Shown piece after piece: positions 1-9,487 of a stretch of DNA of 64,000 bases. The stretch is from contig NC_045139.1 in the NCBI RefSeq assembly GCF_008831285.2, positions 25,524,412 to 25,588,411 on the forward strand, written 5' to 3'. Source of the DNA: Nymphaea colorata. Taxonomy: Eukaryota > Streptophyta > Magnoliopsida > Nymphaeales > Nymphaeaceae. Every line of letters begins with the position of its first letter. The stretch's first letter is position 1. The position numbers and the translations under genes are program-made. A model generated the notes under the pieces. That model saw only the letters and a list, made by a program, of their open reading frames with translations, had not been told where the DNA came from and made no database searches.

Positions 1-180
1 CTATCAAAACAAATAAGAAAAAAACTGCAGTTTTCAATACACTACCATCTAACTGTGTCGAGGACATTTCGCATGAGACCTTCAAACTAACACTTCTTGT
101 CATGCAAATCTTGATCAAGCAGCAATTGTATAGGTGAATATCAGATCTAGCATTCGTAAAAGGTGTATCCAATTTCTTAC
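1..180 (-). other. Start of the intron after the CSLC-like exon
   Basis: AT-rich sequence directly downstream of the splice donor at 180/179 on the minus strand. No coding similarity was seen. It is read as intron sequence running off the window edge. Confidence 0.5.
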
Positions 181-593
181 CTCCCTCTCGTTGCACATAG
201 GAATAGGAATCTGAACAAGAACCATGGGGTACTCGTATCCAGGCTGCTCTGCGTCTTCTGATTTGAAAGGATCACCTTTGATTTGAGGTTTAATCTTCTT
301 ATACTTGATCCAGAAACAACCAATACACATAATCATCCGATCAGCAGACTGAATAAGGAACAGAACAACACAGAAGTTTGACAGTGCCTGAATCGCGGGA
401 GCAATGTAGTCGACTCTAAACGACAACCATGACAAGTAAATTGCGTGCAAGAAACGTTGAATCTCAGACGTATGCAGCATGCCCATCAAGTTCCAGCACA
501 GAGAAGTTGGGGTTCTCCATTGTCACCACAACAGGACTTCCCCGTCATTGTCTCGCTAGACCAACAATCTGAGAAATCAAATTTCTGGGCCAT
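181..593 (-). pseudogene. CSLC-type cellulose synthase-like gene, broken 5' exon
   Basis: The minus strand from 593 encodes the CSLC N-terminus (MAQKFDFSDCW). One base out of frame follows the conserved block [18 protein letters not shown] (about 538-483). After a second frame break and a deletion of roughly 100 residues comes the next conserved block, from [17 protein letters not shown] through [23 protein letters not shown] and YPMVLVQIP to CNERE. The block ends at a good 5' splice site (minus-strand GAG|GTAAGA, exon edge at 181). CSLC enzymes are Golgi glucan synthases that make the xyloglucan backbone; the part lost here includes the first membrane segment. The duplicated IP in QIPIPMC is also abnormal. 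The retained splice donor argues for DNA-level duplication rather than a retrocopy. Downstream exons would lie beyond position 1. A genuine gene with unusual small exons or assembly errors is a less likely reading. Confidence 0.85.
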
Positions 594-3500
594 CTTTTCC
601 CTCTCTTTCCTCCTACCCACTTGAGAAAATCGCCAACAGTTGCAGAAACAACGATTGCAGACAGTGAAAACCCTACACCGCCGACAACACACTCTTTAAA
701 ACTACAAAACCCTCTGTTCACCACCAAAACATAGCTCCTCCCTCTCCCTTCTACACGCTACCCCACACTCAGGCACATTTGCGAATCGCAGAAAGAGGAT
801 AGGAGACGATCATCCAAGAAAAAATGGAAACCCTATAGAGATCATACACAGAAAAGAATGAAGAAAAACCCTATCTTCAATCCACAAGAAGCCAGAGACA
901 ATGGGAGACGATCTCCGACTCCCTACCACCAGGAATTACCTTCGGCGTCGAACTGGGAACATCTACGATGGAAACCCCAAAGCGAGACAGAGGGAGAAAG
1001 AAAGAGAAGGCCGAAGAAAGTGACAGAGCGAGAGAGACCACCAGGGGATTGAAGCAGCAGTGCGGCAGGAGGTTGAGAACGATGAAGCAGCGGCAGGAGC
1101 AAGACGCGAGAGGCAGCGGATGAGGCAGCGGGAGGAGGAAGACGCGAGAGGCAGCGGTAGGAGGAAGACCCACGCGAGCCCTAACGGTCACAAAAATAAA
1201 CCCAGAAATATGTTTCCACCCCTGGCGGTGGAAACATGTTTCCGGAAAAATATTTCCGGAAACGAGTTTAACGGCTCCGAAAATATTTCTGCGTTTGATA
1301 AAACCGGAAATTTTTTAAATTTTGAAATTTTTTTCTTGTGCTACAGGATATTTCCTGCCCGTCAAACGGGCCCTAAAGGGGGTTGAAAATTTTAACTGGA
1401 CGGGATCTTCTTGTCCCCTTGCTTGCTTGAATGTCTCTGCATATTTTTCATACTATGTCGACGTGAAAGATGATGGTCCTGGATTCCCTCCAATTAGCTC
1501 CTCCCCGTTGATGAAATCAATGATCATCATATCATGATCCCCAGAGAAACCCGTTATTTCATAAAAGATTCATTTAGAAGCAGTAGTAGAGGCTGACAGA
1601 TTCTCCATTAAATATTCCCGGAACATTACTCGAGACAGGGAAGCAACTCTTTCTACCAGTAGACAATTGGCAGTAGAAAACGAGCTCCCAATTCAAGAAG
1701 CAATTAACTGAACGCTGTTTGTGCTAATTAGACAGTGAAGAAACAGGAAAACACCCGTTTGTCCGAACCATTGGCCTTCTTGTCAGGACAGGACCATCTT
1801 ATTTATTTATATATATAGAAAGAGAAAAAAAGAAAGAGTACATTCTATAGCAAATTCTCTCGATAGGAAAAAAGAGGCTGTGGGGATGGGTAAGCTGGTT
1901 ATATGGATTAGCTCGTGCACATTTTTTTTTTTTTGGGTGCCAAAAAGGTAATAATTAAATTGCCCTTAATTAATAAAAAAACCTTTTGTAAAGACAAAAA
2001 AACCCAAAAATAATTAAAAGACTACAAAAACATTTTTTTTTAAATAATTTCCAGAATAGCCACACTCCTACCCTGTTTTTTCTAAGCGTACCTCTTACAT
2101 GCACAGAGCGGCGCACCAAACTCTTCCTGTTCGGTAAGTCCTTTTTCCCTTCAAATTTTACAAAATTGACCCAAAAAAGAAACACTTTTTCAAAAGGCTC
2201 CCTAAATTTAAAATGTTTTGAAATAACTCCTTTTTAAACAATATGGCATAACAAAAATGCCCTTCCACACAGTGACGTGGTGGCCCCGAGCACCCACAAC
2301 CCTCCATTTAGCCGTTGTGTTCAGCTGCCTCCAAGTGTCCAGTTGGCCTATTCATCTTTATATGGTCGCTGGACAAATTGTCCCACGGTTAATTATCCAT
2401 GTGACAAGCCATCCCTCCCTCTCTTTATTTGCACGGTGGAAACAGCAATGGCAGTACAAAATAAATTTCAGGAAAATGACCAAACCAGAGTCATCTGACG
2501 TCATCGGAGGCGAATGTGAGTTCCGGGAAAGGGACCATATAAGAGAAAAGCAACTTTCTTTTTCGGTAGGTGAAAAACGATGCAGCTCTCTCTATCTGTG
2601 ACTTGGTTATCTCGGGAACACAAACAGTTGGCGTTGTCTGCACTGTACCGCAGAGATCCATTATTAGTTGGGAACGCATTGTCCGAGTACCTAAATCTAA
2701 ATGTTGAATACGAGCTACGAACTGTGGCGTGTTCCTCCATACGGCGTAGCAAACAATATTGCAGCATTATTCAGCAGAAATGGGTCCATAAAAACCACTG
2801 CTAGTTCCTTCTTGCAACACCACATTTTTGGATCAAGACCAGTTATATATATATATATATTGAGCGGTGATTCCACATATACTGAACAGTACACAGTACA
2901 GGCATCAAATCTTAGCCGTCCAAAAATCCTCCTCCCACTTTCTCTCTATCTCTTTCCCTACTTCCTCCTTGTGACGGAAGTGCTGCCTAGCAAAGCCCCC
3001 GCTAACCCACTGGCCATCCATGGGAGGGGGTAGCTGCCCCACCAACTCTCTCCCTCTCATTGCCAAACCTGAGGAAAGGCGGCTCTGGCTATAGAAAAGG
3101 CGGCAGCTGCCAGCAGGAGCAGAGTCACTATTTTTTTCAAGGGCGGACCAAACAATCCAATTTTTGGATTTTACGGTGAGATTAAACTGAATTGAATCCA
3201 AACAATACATGACGCAACTAAAAATTTTCAATTTTTTCAGTGTGATTTTTTTTTTCAATTCACTGGGATGGGACCACCATTCTCTCCAGTCCCGGAGGCT
3301 GACCGCAGCAATGGAGTGAAAGAGGTAGTGTTAAAAAAAAAGAAAAAAAAAATCAATCAAGGCCCTCTATCTCAAAGTAGAGATGGATGGCCTGGTTTGA
3401 TGGCTGGTGGCTCTACAAGTCAAATGCTTGATGTCTGAAGACAAAAGCCAAATAGAATTGTTATTCAACTTTGTTAGAAGCACTTTTGATAAATCTGCCA

Positions 3501-4553
3501 CGGCTTGCATTTTAGGTAGAAAGTCCATAGGCATAGAGGCTGATGATGTTTTTTCCCCAATGTTTAAACCAGATTCCAATAACGGATAGGGCTTATTTAA
3601 GATCCTTTCAAATTTAAATGTGATCTATATGTTTAAAATCATGTTATAACTTATAACAAACATCATGTTTCTTGGATACCTAAGACGAGCTTTAGAAGTT
3701 AAAAGAATTTGTTTATTGATTTTAAAATCTTACAATAATCTCATTTATAAATGCATTGAAGAGATAACATTTCCTTATGGATTCATATTGCTTTCAATAT
3801 TAACATCATATCCACAAGGAGAGAAAGAGAGAGAGAGAGAGAGCATATATGGAGTTAGCTAGCTGCAAGGTGTTCTTATAAAGAGGCATTGGCCTGATCT
3901 TCTTGTGTTTGACTTCGGAAATGCTTTCAGCTTAGTGTCCAGTTGTGTTTATCACCATGATTATGTCCTTCATTGTAGGTGTGCTCATGAGATATGTTGG
4001 AATAGATAGGCAAAGGTATATCAAATCCTAATCAAAAGGCAATAAATGTGGGGATCAATTGTGGTGAACAAAATAGAAAGTGATCCTAGTTTGTGTGAAG
4101 GCAAAGTCAATCAAGAGCTAGACCTAGAGACAAGAAAAGAGCCCCAACAAAGAAATAATCAAAATAAAAAATATTATCAAAATATAAGGCTGATATCTTG
4201 AATAGCTCACAAAATCTCTTGTAACTGCCAGTACATGAATAAAATAATTTCATTTGCTTCCAGTCTATCTCAAGGAAAAATTGTGAGAAACGCGGAGGAA
4301 CAATGGGGAAACTAGAAAATTCTTGCTAATGGGCACTAGCTTTAATTTCAAACAAACACTCATATAAAAAACTCAAAATTAATGAAATTTTTATATGTAA
4401 ATACAGTAAATTTTGCAGGCTGATATGGGCAATTTCCCACACCAGCTGAGGGGGGGGGGGGAAATTTTATTTATTTTATGTAAAAATTTTGAAAAATTAT
4501 ATTCCAACCTCTGTTAAAATTTTAAAACTATAATTTGGTCTCCCTCATGAAGC
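594..4553. other. Intergenic region without a recognisable gene
   Basis: 594-860 is the former leader of the CSLC-like gene (CT-rich on the minus strand). 860-1180 is purine-rich low-complexity sequence (GAGA and GCAGCGG runs). 1205-1385 contains palindromic GTTTCC/GGAAAC pieces and ends in CCCGTCAAACGGGCCCTAAA, which looks like a transposon end, but no partner end was found. 1800-2200 is AT-rich. 3800-3845 has a (GA)n run. 4440-4553 carries AAATTTTGAAAAATTATAT-type sequence also seen near 16,560, 58,760 and 62,700. Open frames here are short and show no family features. Confidence 0.5.
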
Positions 4554-4561
4554 CATATAAT

Positions 4562-4890
4562 TTAGGGTGGGCATCGAGCCGGGCCGGGCCGGTGAGCCTG
4601 GCCCGGGCCCCTTCCGATAGCCCGAGTCTCAGCCAGGGCCCGGCCCGGCTCGGCCCATTTAAAATAAAATATATTTTTTTAATTATAAAATATTTTTAAA
4701 TATAAAATATATTTATTAACAATAAATATATACTATTAAAACAAAAAAAATAAAAAATTAATTTTTTAATTTAAATGGGCTTAACACGGGCCCGGCCCGG
4801 CACGAGCTAGGTTTTTCCCGGCCCAGGCCTAGGCCTGATTGGGCCGGGCTGGGCCAGCCCGGCGGCGGCCCGTCCTGACGCCCGGGCTTA
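4562..4890. mobile_element. hAT-like MITE, family A copy 1
   Basis: The element starts TTAGGGTGGGCATCGAGCC and ends GACGCCCGGGCTTA, which are imperfect inverted repeats. It is flanked by the direct repeat CATATAAT (4554-4561 and 4891-4898; the identity extends to 10 bp as CATATAATTT). Eight-bp duplications are the hAT signature. The body has GC-rich arms of repeated GGGCCGGGCC around an AT-rich core (about 4660-4780). It has no transposase and is non-autonomous. Three related copies lie at 47,302, 56,746 and 63,616. Confidence 0.8.
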
Positions 4891-4900
4891 CATATAATTT

Positions 4901-6002
4901 GCGTTATTTCATGTTGTTCATTGTCTTTCATGGGCGGCTTTTTAAATGAAATGCATTGAGGCACCAAAAGTAGACATTATATCCTACAAGTTATTTGGCG
5001 ATAACAATGCATTGTTAATGTTTCATTAGTGTCCTTCAAATAATGGAATAGATTTATAAAACACTTGCTATAATGTTCTATGAATCACCCTCATTTTTTG
5101 GTACACACTCATGAGATAAAAATAATTGTATTAGTGTTACCAATAACTTTTAAAGAAACAAAGAGTTGGGTGAAAGCTTTGACTTTCTTATGAGTTGTAG
5201 GGTGAAACACTTCTCCAACTCACTCAAAACATTTGACATGAACATTTCACATGTTTGAAATAGCTAGCTGCCCAACACACTTTTCTTTGTTTTCATTCAC
5301 CACAGGTAATTCATTTGATCTCTTAGTCATTGCATGAGAGTACCTGCCATTTGGATCGACATGAGTTTTTTCTCCTCCGACAATTATGACATCCTAATCT
5401 TTTGAAACATAAATGCCCATTTTTGCTCCTGTTATGTATACGGTTTTTGGAATATGAAAACTCATGCTGCATGAGTTTACGTACTTGCTCATATCTCATT
5501 AACCAAATTAATTTTTTTAAAAAGAGTTAACTGCTAACAATTGTGGGCAATGCCTAGGGAGCCAGCCTTGCCTCCAGGTTCCAAGGCTAAAAGCCTTAGT
5601 GTGGAAATAATACCACAAATAATTCATTTCCATATGGCACCCCATCCCATAGGGCATATCTATTGCAATCGAACTAACAACATGCAGTTTGCATGCCTGC
5701 TAGTTCGGCCAGCTATGTGTCAGTGGTGGAATCAAAACATTTTGGCTGACTCGCTTACGAGAATAAGTGGTTGTAGGAAACTGATTTAAGTCTGGTGGGA
5801 GGACCACATGCTGCGAACCTAGGTGTAGCTTAATCATAAAGAAATTGGGTACTGACCCAAGGCAGATAGAACTACTGCTATTTGCTTTATCCCTCTAAAA
5901 GAGTTTATTGTGTGTTTCAATTTACAGCCTTTCATACTTAATGATAGAACAAAAGTTTAGTACTTTATGTGCTTTTTCATTGAAGAATTTTACACTAAAT
6001 GT
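4901..6002. other. Intergenic, nothing recognised
   Basis: No family features in any frame. The 82-codon open frame at 5541-5789 has no recognisable motif and is treated as chance. Confidence 0.4.
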
Positions 6003-6207
6003 TAGAGCCAGGATTTTTCGTAAGGACCGGCCAAATGGGGACTAGGTTTTGTGAATTAGATTTGGGTAAGACCAAACTGAACTTATATTCAAAAATACAT
6101 TAAATCAAAAAAAAAAAAATTTTTACACTAGATTTTTTTTTATTTGGTTAGGATGGGGCCACGGCTTAGGCGCGGCCTAGGCTAGCCCCCTCCCTCCGCC
6201 CCTGGTT
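6003..6207. mobile_element. Relic of the GGGGCGGAGCCAGG repeat family
   Basis: Begins AGAGCCAGGATTTTTCG and ends CTCCGCCCCTGG, which are inverted relative to each other. GTTAGA occurs next to both ends. Similar ends occur at 16,489, 18,690, 21,286, 60,026 and 61,190. The better preserved copy at 21,286 has an 8-bp duplication, so this is probably a hAT-type non-autonomous element. Confidence 0.5.
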
Positions 6208-6352
6208 AGACCAGCTTCCTTTCTTCATGTAATAAGAACTAAACTTTTTATTTTCATTTTAAGTTTTTAGATATTGGGACGTATTATCCTTCAGCTTAAC
6301 AGCGGCTAGATAATCTTACGTCAAAAGTTATTTTGGATGGGAATATTGGATG

Positions 6353-6353
<1 letters not shown>

Positions 6354-6386
<33 letters not shown>

Positions 6387-7024
6387 CGTCTTTCTTTACA
6401 CTCAGTTCCAGCCGAGCGTTTTGCTCAGCTGGTTTGGGCCGTCCTCGTTCAGAAGGGGAAGGGCATCGCCTCCCCAACACCGCCGCCGGCCTTTCCTCGC
6501 CGGCAGATCGTCTGCCGACGAGGGGAGGCAGGCGGCAGCGGTGGGGGAGGCAATGCCCTCCCTTTTGTTTTTTTTATTTTCCCTTCCATTTACATTAAAA
6601 GAAAAGTTTTAGGCAGGGGAGGCCGTTGCTCCCCCGGCTTGGCGACCTTCCCACTCCTGCTCTCAGATTTGTGTTGAACGTCAAAAAAGGAAAAAAAAAG
6701 AAAAACGGCACAAGCAACCACCCCACCGCCACCACAGTGCCTTACCATCACCTTCCTGTCGCTGGCGGACGGGTTCCCCCCTCACCGTTGGATGACCTGC
6801 AGGTAAGGGGAGTCGCCGGCGGCGGTGCGGGGAGGCGACGACCTTGATGCCTCCCTCCCCTGATACCTTCCTCCAACCTGAAGCTCGATTTGAATGATTT
6901 TTTCTTTTTAACTTTTTCATTTGATGATGAGAACGTGGGCCGATGGAAGGCCCACAACAGCCGAGTGTTACAGTTCGGTTGGGTTCTGCGTGAGCAGACG
7001 TTCTTATATATATATATATATATA
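6354..7024. mobile_element. Putative foldback element bounded by (TA)n arrays
   Basis: Both ends are (TA)n arrays (6354-6385 and 7005-7024), each followed inward by an inverted AACGTCT motif. The similarity continues inward for about 60 bp: GCTCAGCTGG...TGGGCCGTCC at 6420-6445 faces an inverted CTCGGCTGT...TGGGCCTTCC at 6940-6970. The interior is GC-rich with more inverted copies (6461-6558 against 6790-6870). No transposase frame was found. It could be a foldback element or a MITE inserted in a TA microsatellite. Confidence 0.5.
6461..6558. repeat. Near-perfect 98-bp palindrome
   Basis: The left arm runs GGGCATCGCCTCCCC...CTCGCCGGCAGA. The right arm, read on the opposite strand, runs GGGCATTGCCTCCCC...CTCGTCGGCAGA. 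The arms are about 47 nt with few mismatches around the 3-nt loop TCG. Transcribed from either strand it would form a long stable hairpin. Confidence 0.75.
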
Positions 7025-8127
7025 CACGCACAACTGCAAGGTTCTCACAGGCAGCACTTTGCAAAAGTGACGCTTGTTTCTGGGATTGTATAAAAACATA
7101 GCTTTCAAAATACAAAATTTCTTTATTTTATGTTTACAATAATCAAATGGAAGTCTCTTGTTTTTTTGTCAGCCTTTATGAATATAACCCAAGGATAGTG
7201 AATTGATCCTGGATACATGAATACCTCTGCTTTGTAAGGCGACTATAGATGAAAAACAAAAAGAAAAGAAGATTTTTCGGACTTGAATAAAGATTTTGTG
7301 AAATGTGGGGGTCAACTCTGTCAGTAATGGCAGACATCTTTAAGAAACAGAAAAGCTCAAAAAATGCGCTTTCGAGTTTATCTGCTAAACCATAAATTCA
7401 TGAGCCAAACCAGTTCTTCCTTTTCCTTCATCCTTTTTTTCTTACATATTATACACATACAGTGTAAAAAATAAAAAGAGACAAGAAGAACTCAACAATC
7501 AACTCTAGAAGCCTGCCAACTTTGCATTTTAACTTATTTATTAACACGTATTGAGAACTAGCCCGGGCCCTGTGCTTGACGGTGCGAAAGTTTAAGCGTC
7601 CTTTTTGACAGTGTTGAATAGTTAGGTGTATTTCGATGATCACAAAAAATTTAGGTGTCAGGAGGAATTCCTTTTATATTTAATAAAAGAAAATAGAAAA
7701 GGCGATTAATGGACGGTGGTAGGGACGGCATGTAAATGTAACGAGAAACGGTAGATGTCATGAACCTACGGATTATAAAATACTCTCAATAATATGATTC
7801 CCTCTCGTGTACGCATGCATGTGGAAGCCATAGGAGGAGGAGGGAGGTCATCCTCTTAAGAGTCGCTCTCAGAGGGTCAGATGCAGCAGTAGGCAGTGTA
7901 TCCTTCCCTTATCATTATTTCTGTCCAAATTTCTTCTTTCATTTCTCATCCCCTTCATCGCTTTTTAATTCCTTTCTTCGCCCCTTTTTCTTCGTGGCGA
8001 GTCGGGCAGGGAGTGCAGAGAGAATTTCAGTCACTCGAAGCAGGCGAAAAGAAAGCGAAATCTTTGCTTAGATCTTCCCCCTCCCTCTCTTTCTCTCTCT
8101 AAAAGCCACCACCAGCCTAAGTCTACA
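7025..8127. other. Intergenic DNA and probable LRP1 promoter
   Basis: 7025-7690 shows no gene. 7690-7900 is the likely LRP1 promoter region. 7900-8127 is CT-rich (TCTTCT and CTCTCTCT runs), typical of a plant 5' leader. No reliable TATA box or transcription start could be assigned by eye. Confidence 0.4.
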
Positions 8128-8158
8128 GCAGTGGCTGCCTCAAGGAGAGCCGTTCTTG

Positions 8159-8425
8159 ATGGCGGTGGTGGTGGTGGTGGTGGTTCTTCAAATTGGCTCC
8201 CCACTCCAACCGGCTCGAGAATCGCCGGAGAGCTCAGCCTCGGCTTCAATGGAGGACTCGGAGGAGGATGGCCTGCTTCTGACAGCCCTCCTGCTAGTGG
8301 TGGTGGTGGTGGAGGTGGCTGTAGCAGTAGCTCTAGGCTGTCCTCCCAGCACCACCAGCACCAACAGATCATTAATTATAATGGCATACCCCTACCCCTG
8401 TCCCTTCCTCTCCCTCCCGACATAA
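8159..8425 (+). promoter_or_regulatory. Upstream ORF in the LRP1 leader (88 codons)
   Basis: ATG at 8159 opens an 88-codon frame that stops at TAA 8423-8425, two nt before the LRP1 start (TAAGCATG). Every ATG seen in this stretch falls in this one frame, so scanning ribosomes would translate it before LRP1. The peptide (poly-Val, Pro/Ser-rich) matches nothing I know. If the mRNA starts upstream of 8159, the uORF should reduce LRP1 translation or make it depend on reinitiation. Confidence 0.55.
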
Positions 8426-8427
8426 GC

Positions 8428-9487
8428 ATGGTCGGCCTACGGGACGTCTTCCTCTTCCACCACCACTCCTCCTCCCCCTCCCCCTCCGCCGACCCTCAGA
8501 CCCCCATCTTTCCCCTCCTTCCTCCTTCCCTTCCTCCCCAGCCGCCGCTGCACTCGGTGCCGGCAACACACCATCTGGCTGCAGGCATCTTGCCTGTTCA
8601 TAACGAAGATGATGAGTACCGCAAGAAACTGCCCGAGATCCAGCTCTGGCACCAACAGAGGGCGGTCGGTGTGGCGGGGATCGCGCAGGCGGATGGCGAG
8701 TTCAGCAACGGCGCCAGCACCGGCAGTACCACCTGCCAGGACTGTGGAAACCAGGCGAAGAAGGACTGCCCTCATCGAAGGTGCCGGACGTGCTGCAAGA
8801 GCCGAGGGTTCGACTGCTCAACTCACGTCAAAAGCACATGGGTGTCCGCCGCCCGACGACGGGAGCGCCAGCAGCAGCTCCTCAACTTATCCTCCGCCAC
8901 CACCGGGAAGCGGCCCCGCCTTGGCTCTGGTGCTGCCGCCACCACCGGCTCCCTCACGTCCACCTCCGCCACCACTCCATCTCGCAGCTTTGACACCGGC
9001 TCCAGCCACCAAGGTAACTCCGTTCACCCACCGAAGGTGCTGAATTTCCTCCTTATCACATGTTGCTTATTCTTATTCTTACTGTGTTTCCCGTTATCAC
9101 GCCGTCGCTGTAGAGTTGGAGATGGGCGGAGGCGGTTTGCCGGGGCACGTCACAGCCCCGGCGGTGTTCAACTGCGTTCGTGTGACTGCGGTCGAAGACG
9201 GAGAGGGTGAGTACGCTTATCAGGCCGTGGTGAAGATCGGCGGCCGCATGTTCAAGGGATTTCTGTACAATCAAGGCCTCGACGGCTCGCGGACCTCGTC
9301 GCTGCCAAATCTTTCAGAGCTTCATCTTGGTGATCTTAACGGTGGTGGTTGTAAGAATGCCAATTCTACGTCTTTGTCGTCAATTCTTGAGGCCACGGAT
9401 GCCTATGCGGTCACTGCAGCCGCCGCGGCAGCTTCCTGCTCAAGTGGGATGCTGGCAGCTGCGAATTACGGCAACCCAATAAATTGA
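8428..9487 (+). CDS. LRP1: LRP1, SHI/STY/SRS-family zinc-finger transcription regulator
   Basis: Exons 8428-9013 and 9114-9487 (donor AAG|GTAACT, acceptor CTGTAG) join in phase and give 319 aa, close to Arabidopsis LRP1 at about 320. The start was chosen because MVGLRDVFL is the LRP1-type N-terminus. Residues 103-133 are the family RING-like zinc finger ([24 protein letters not shown]), followed by the basic stretch [18 protein letters not shown]. Exon 2 encodes the second family domain ([17 protein letters not shown] then KIGG, FKGFLY). In this domain the usual IGGH is IGGR (Arg240, codon CGC). The intron sits at the conserved place after [12 protein letters not shown] proteins are nuclear DNA-binding activators acting in auxin synthesis and in lateral-root and gynoecium development. 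The frame is open upstream to 7969 but has no ATG before 8428. Confidence 0.95.

Noticed and set aside
857-1386. Open frames on both strands over the purine-rich stretch
   Set aside because: Low-complexity Arg/Glu-rich or Ser/Leu-rich translations of GAGA/GCAGCGG DNA, no domain and no splice context.
8131-8427. LRP1 coding start placed upstream at 8131
   Set aside because: Position 8131 is GTG, not ATG, and no ATG exists in this frame before 8428. The MVGLRDVFL start and the 319-aa length fit LRP1. A non-AUG extension is kept only as a finding.
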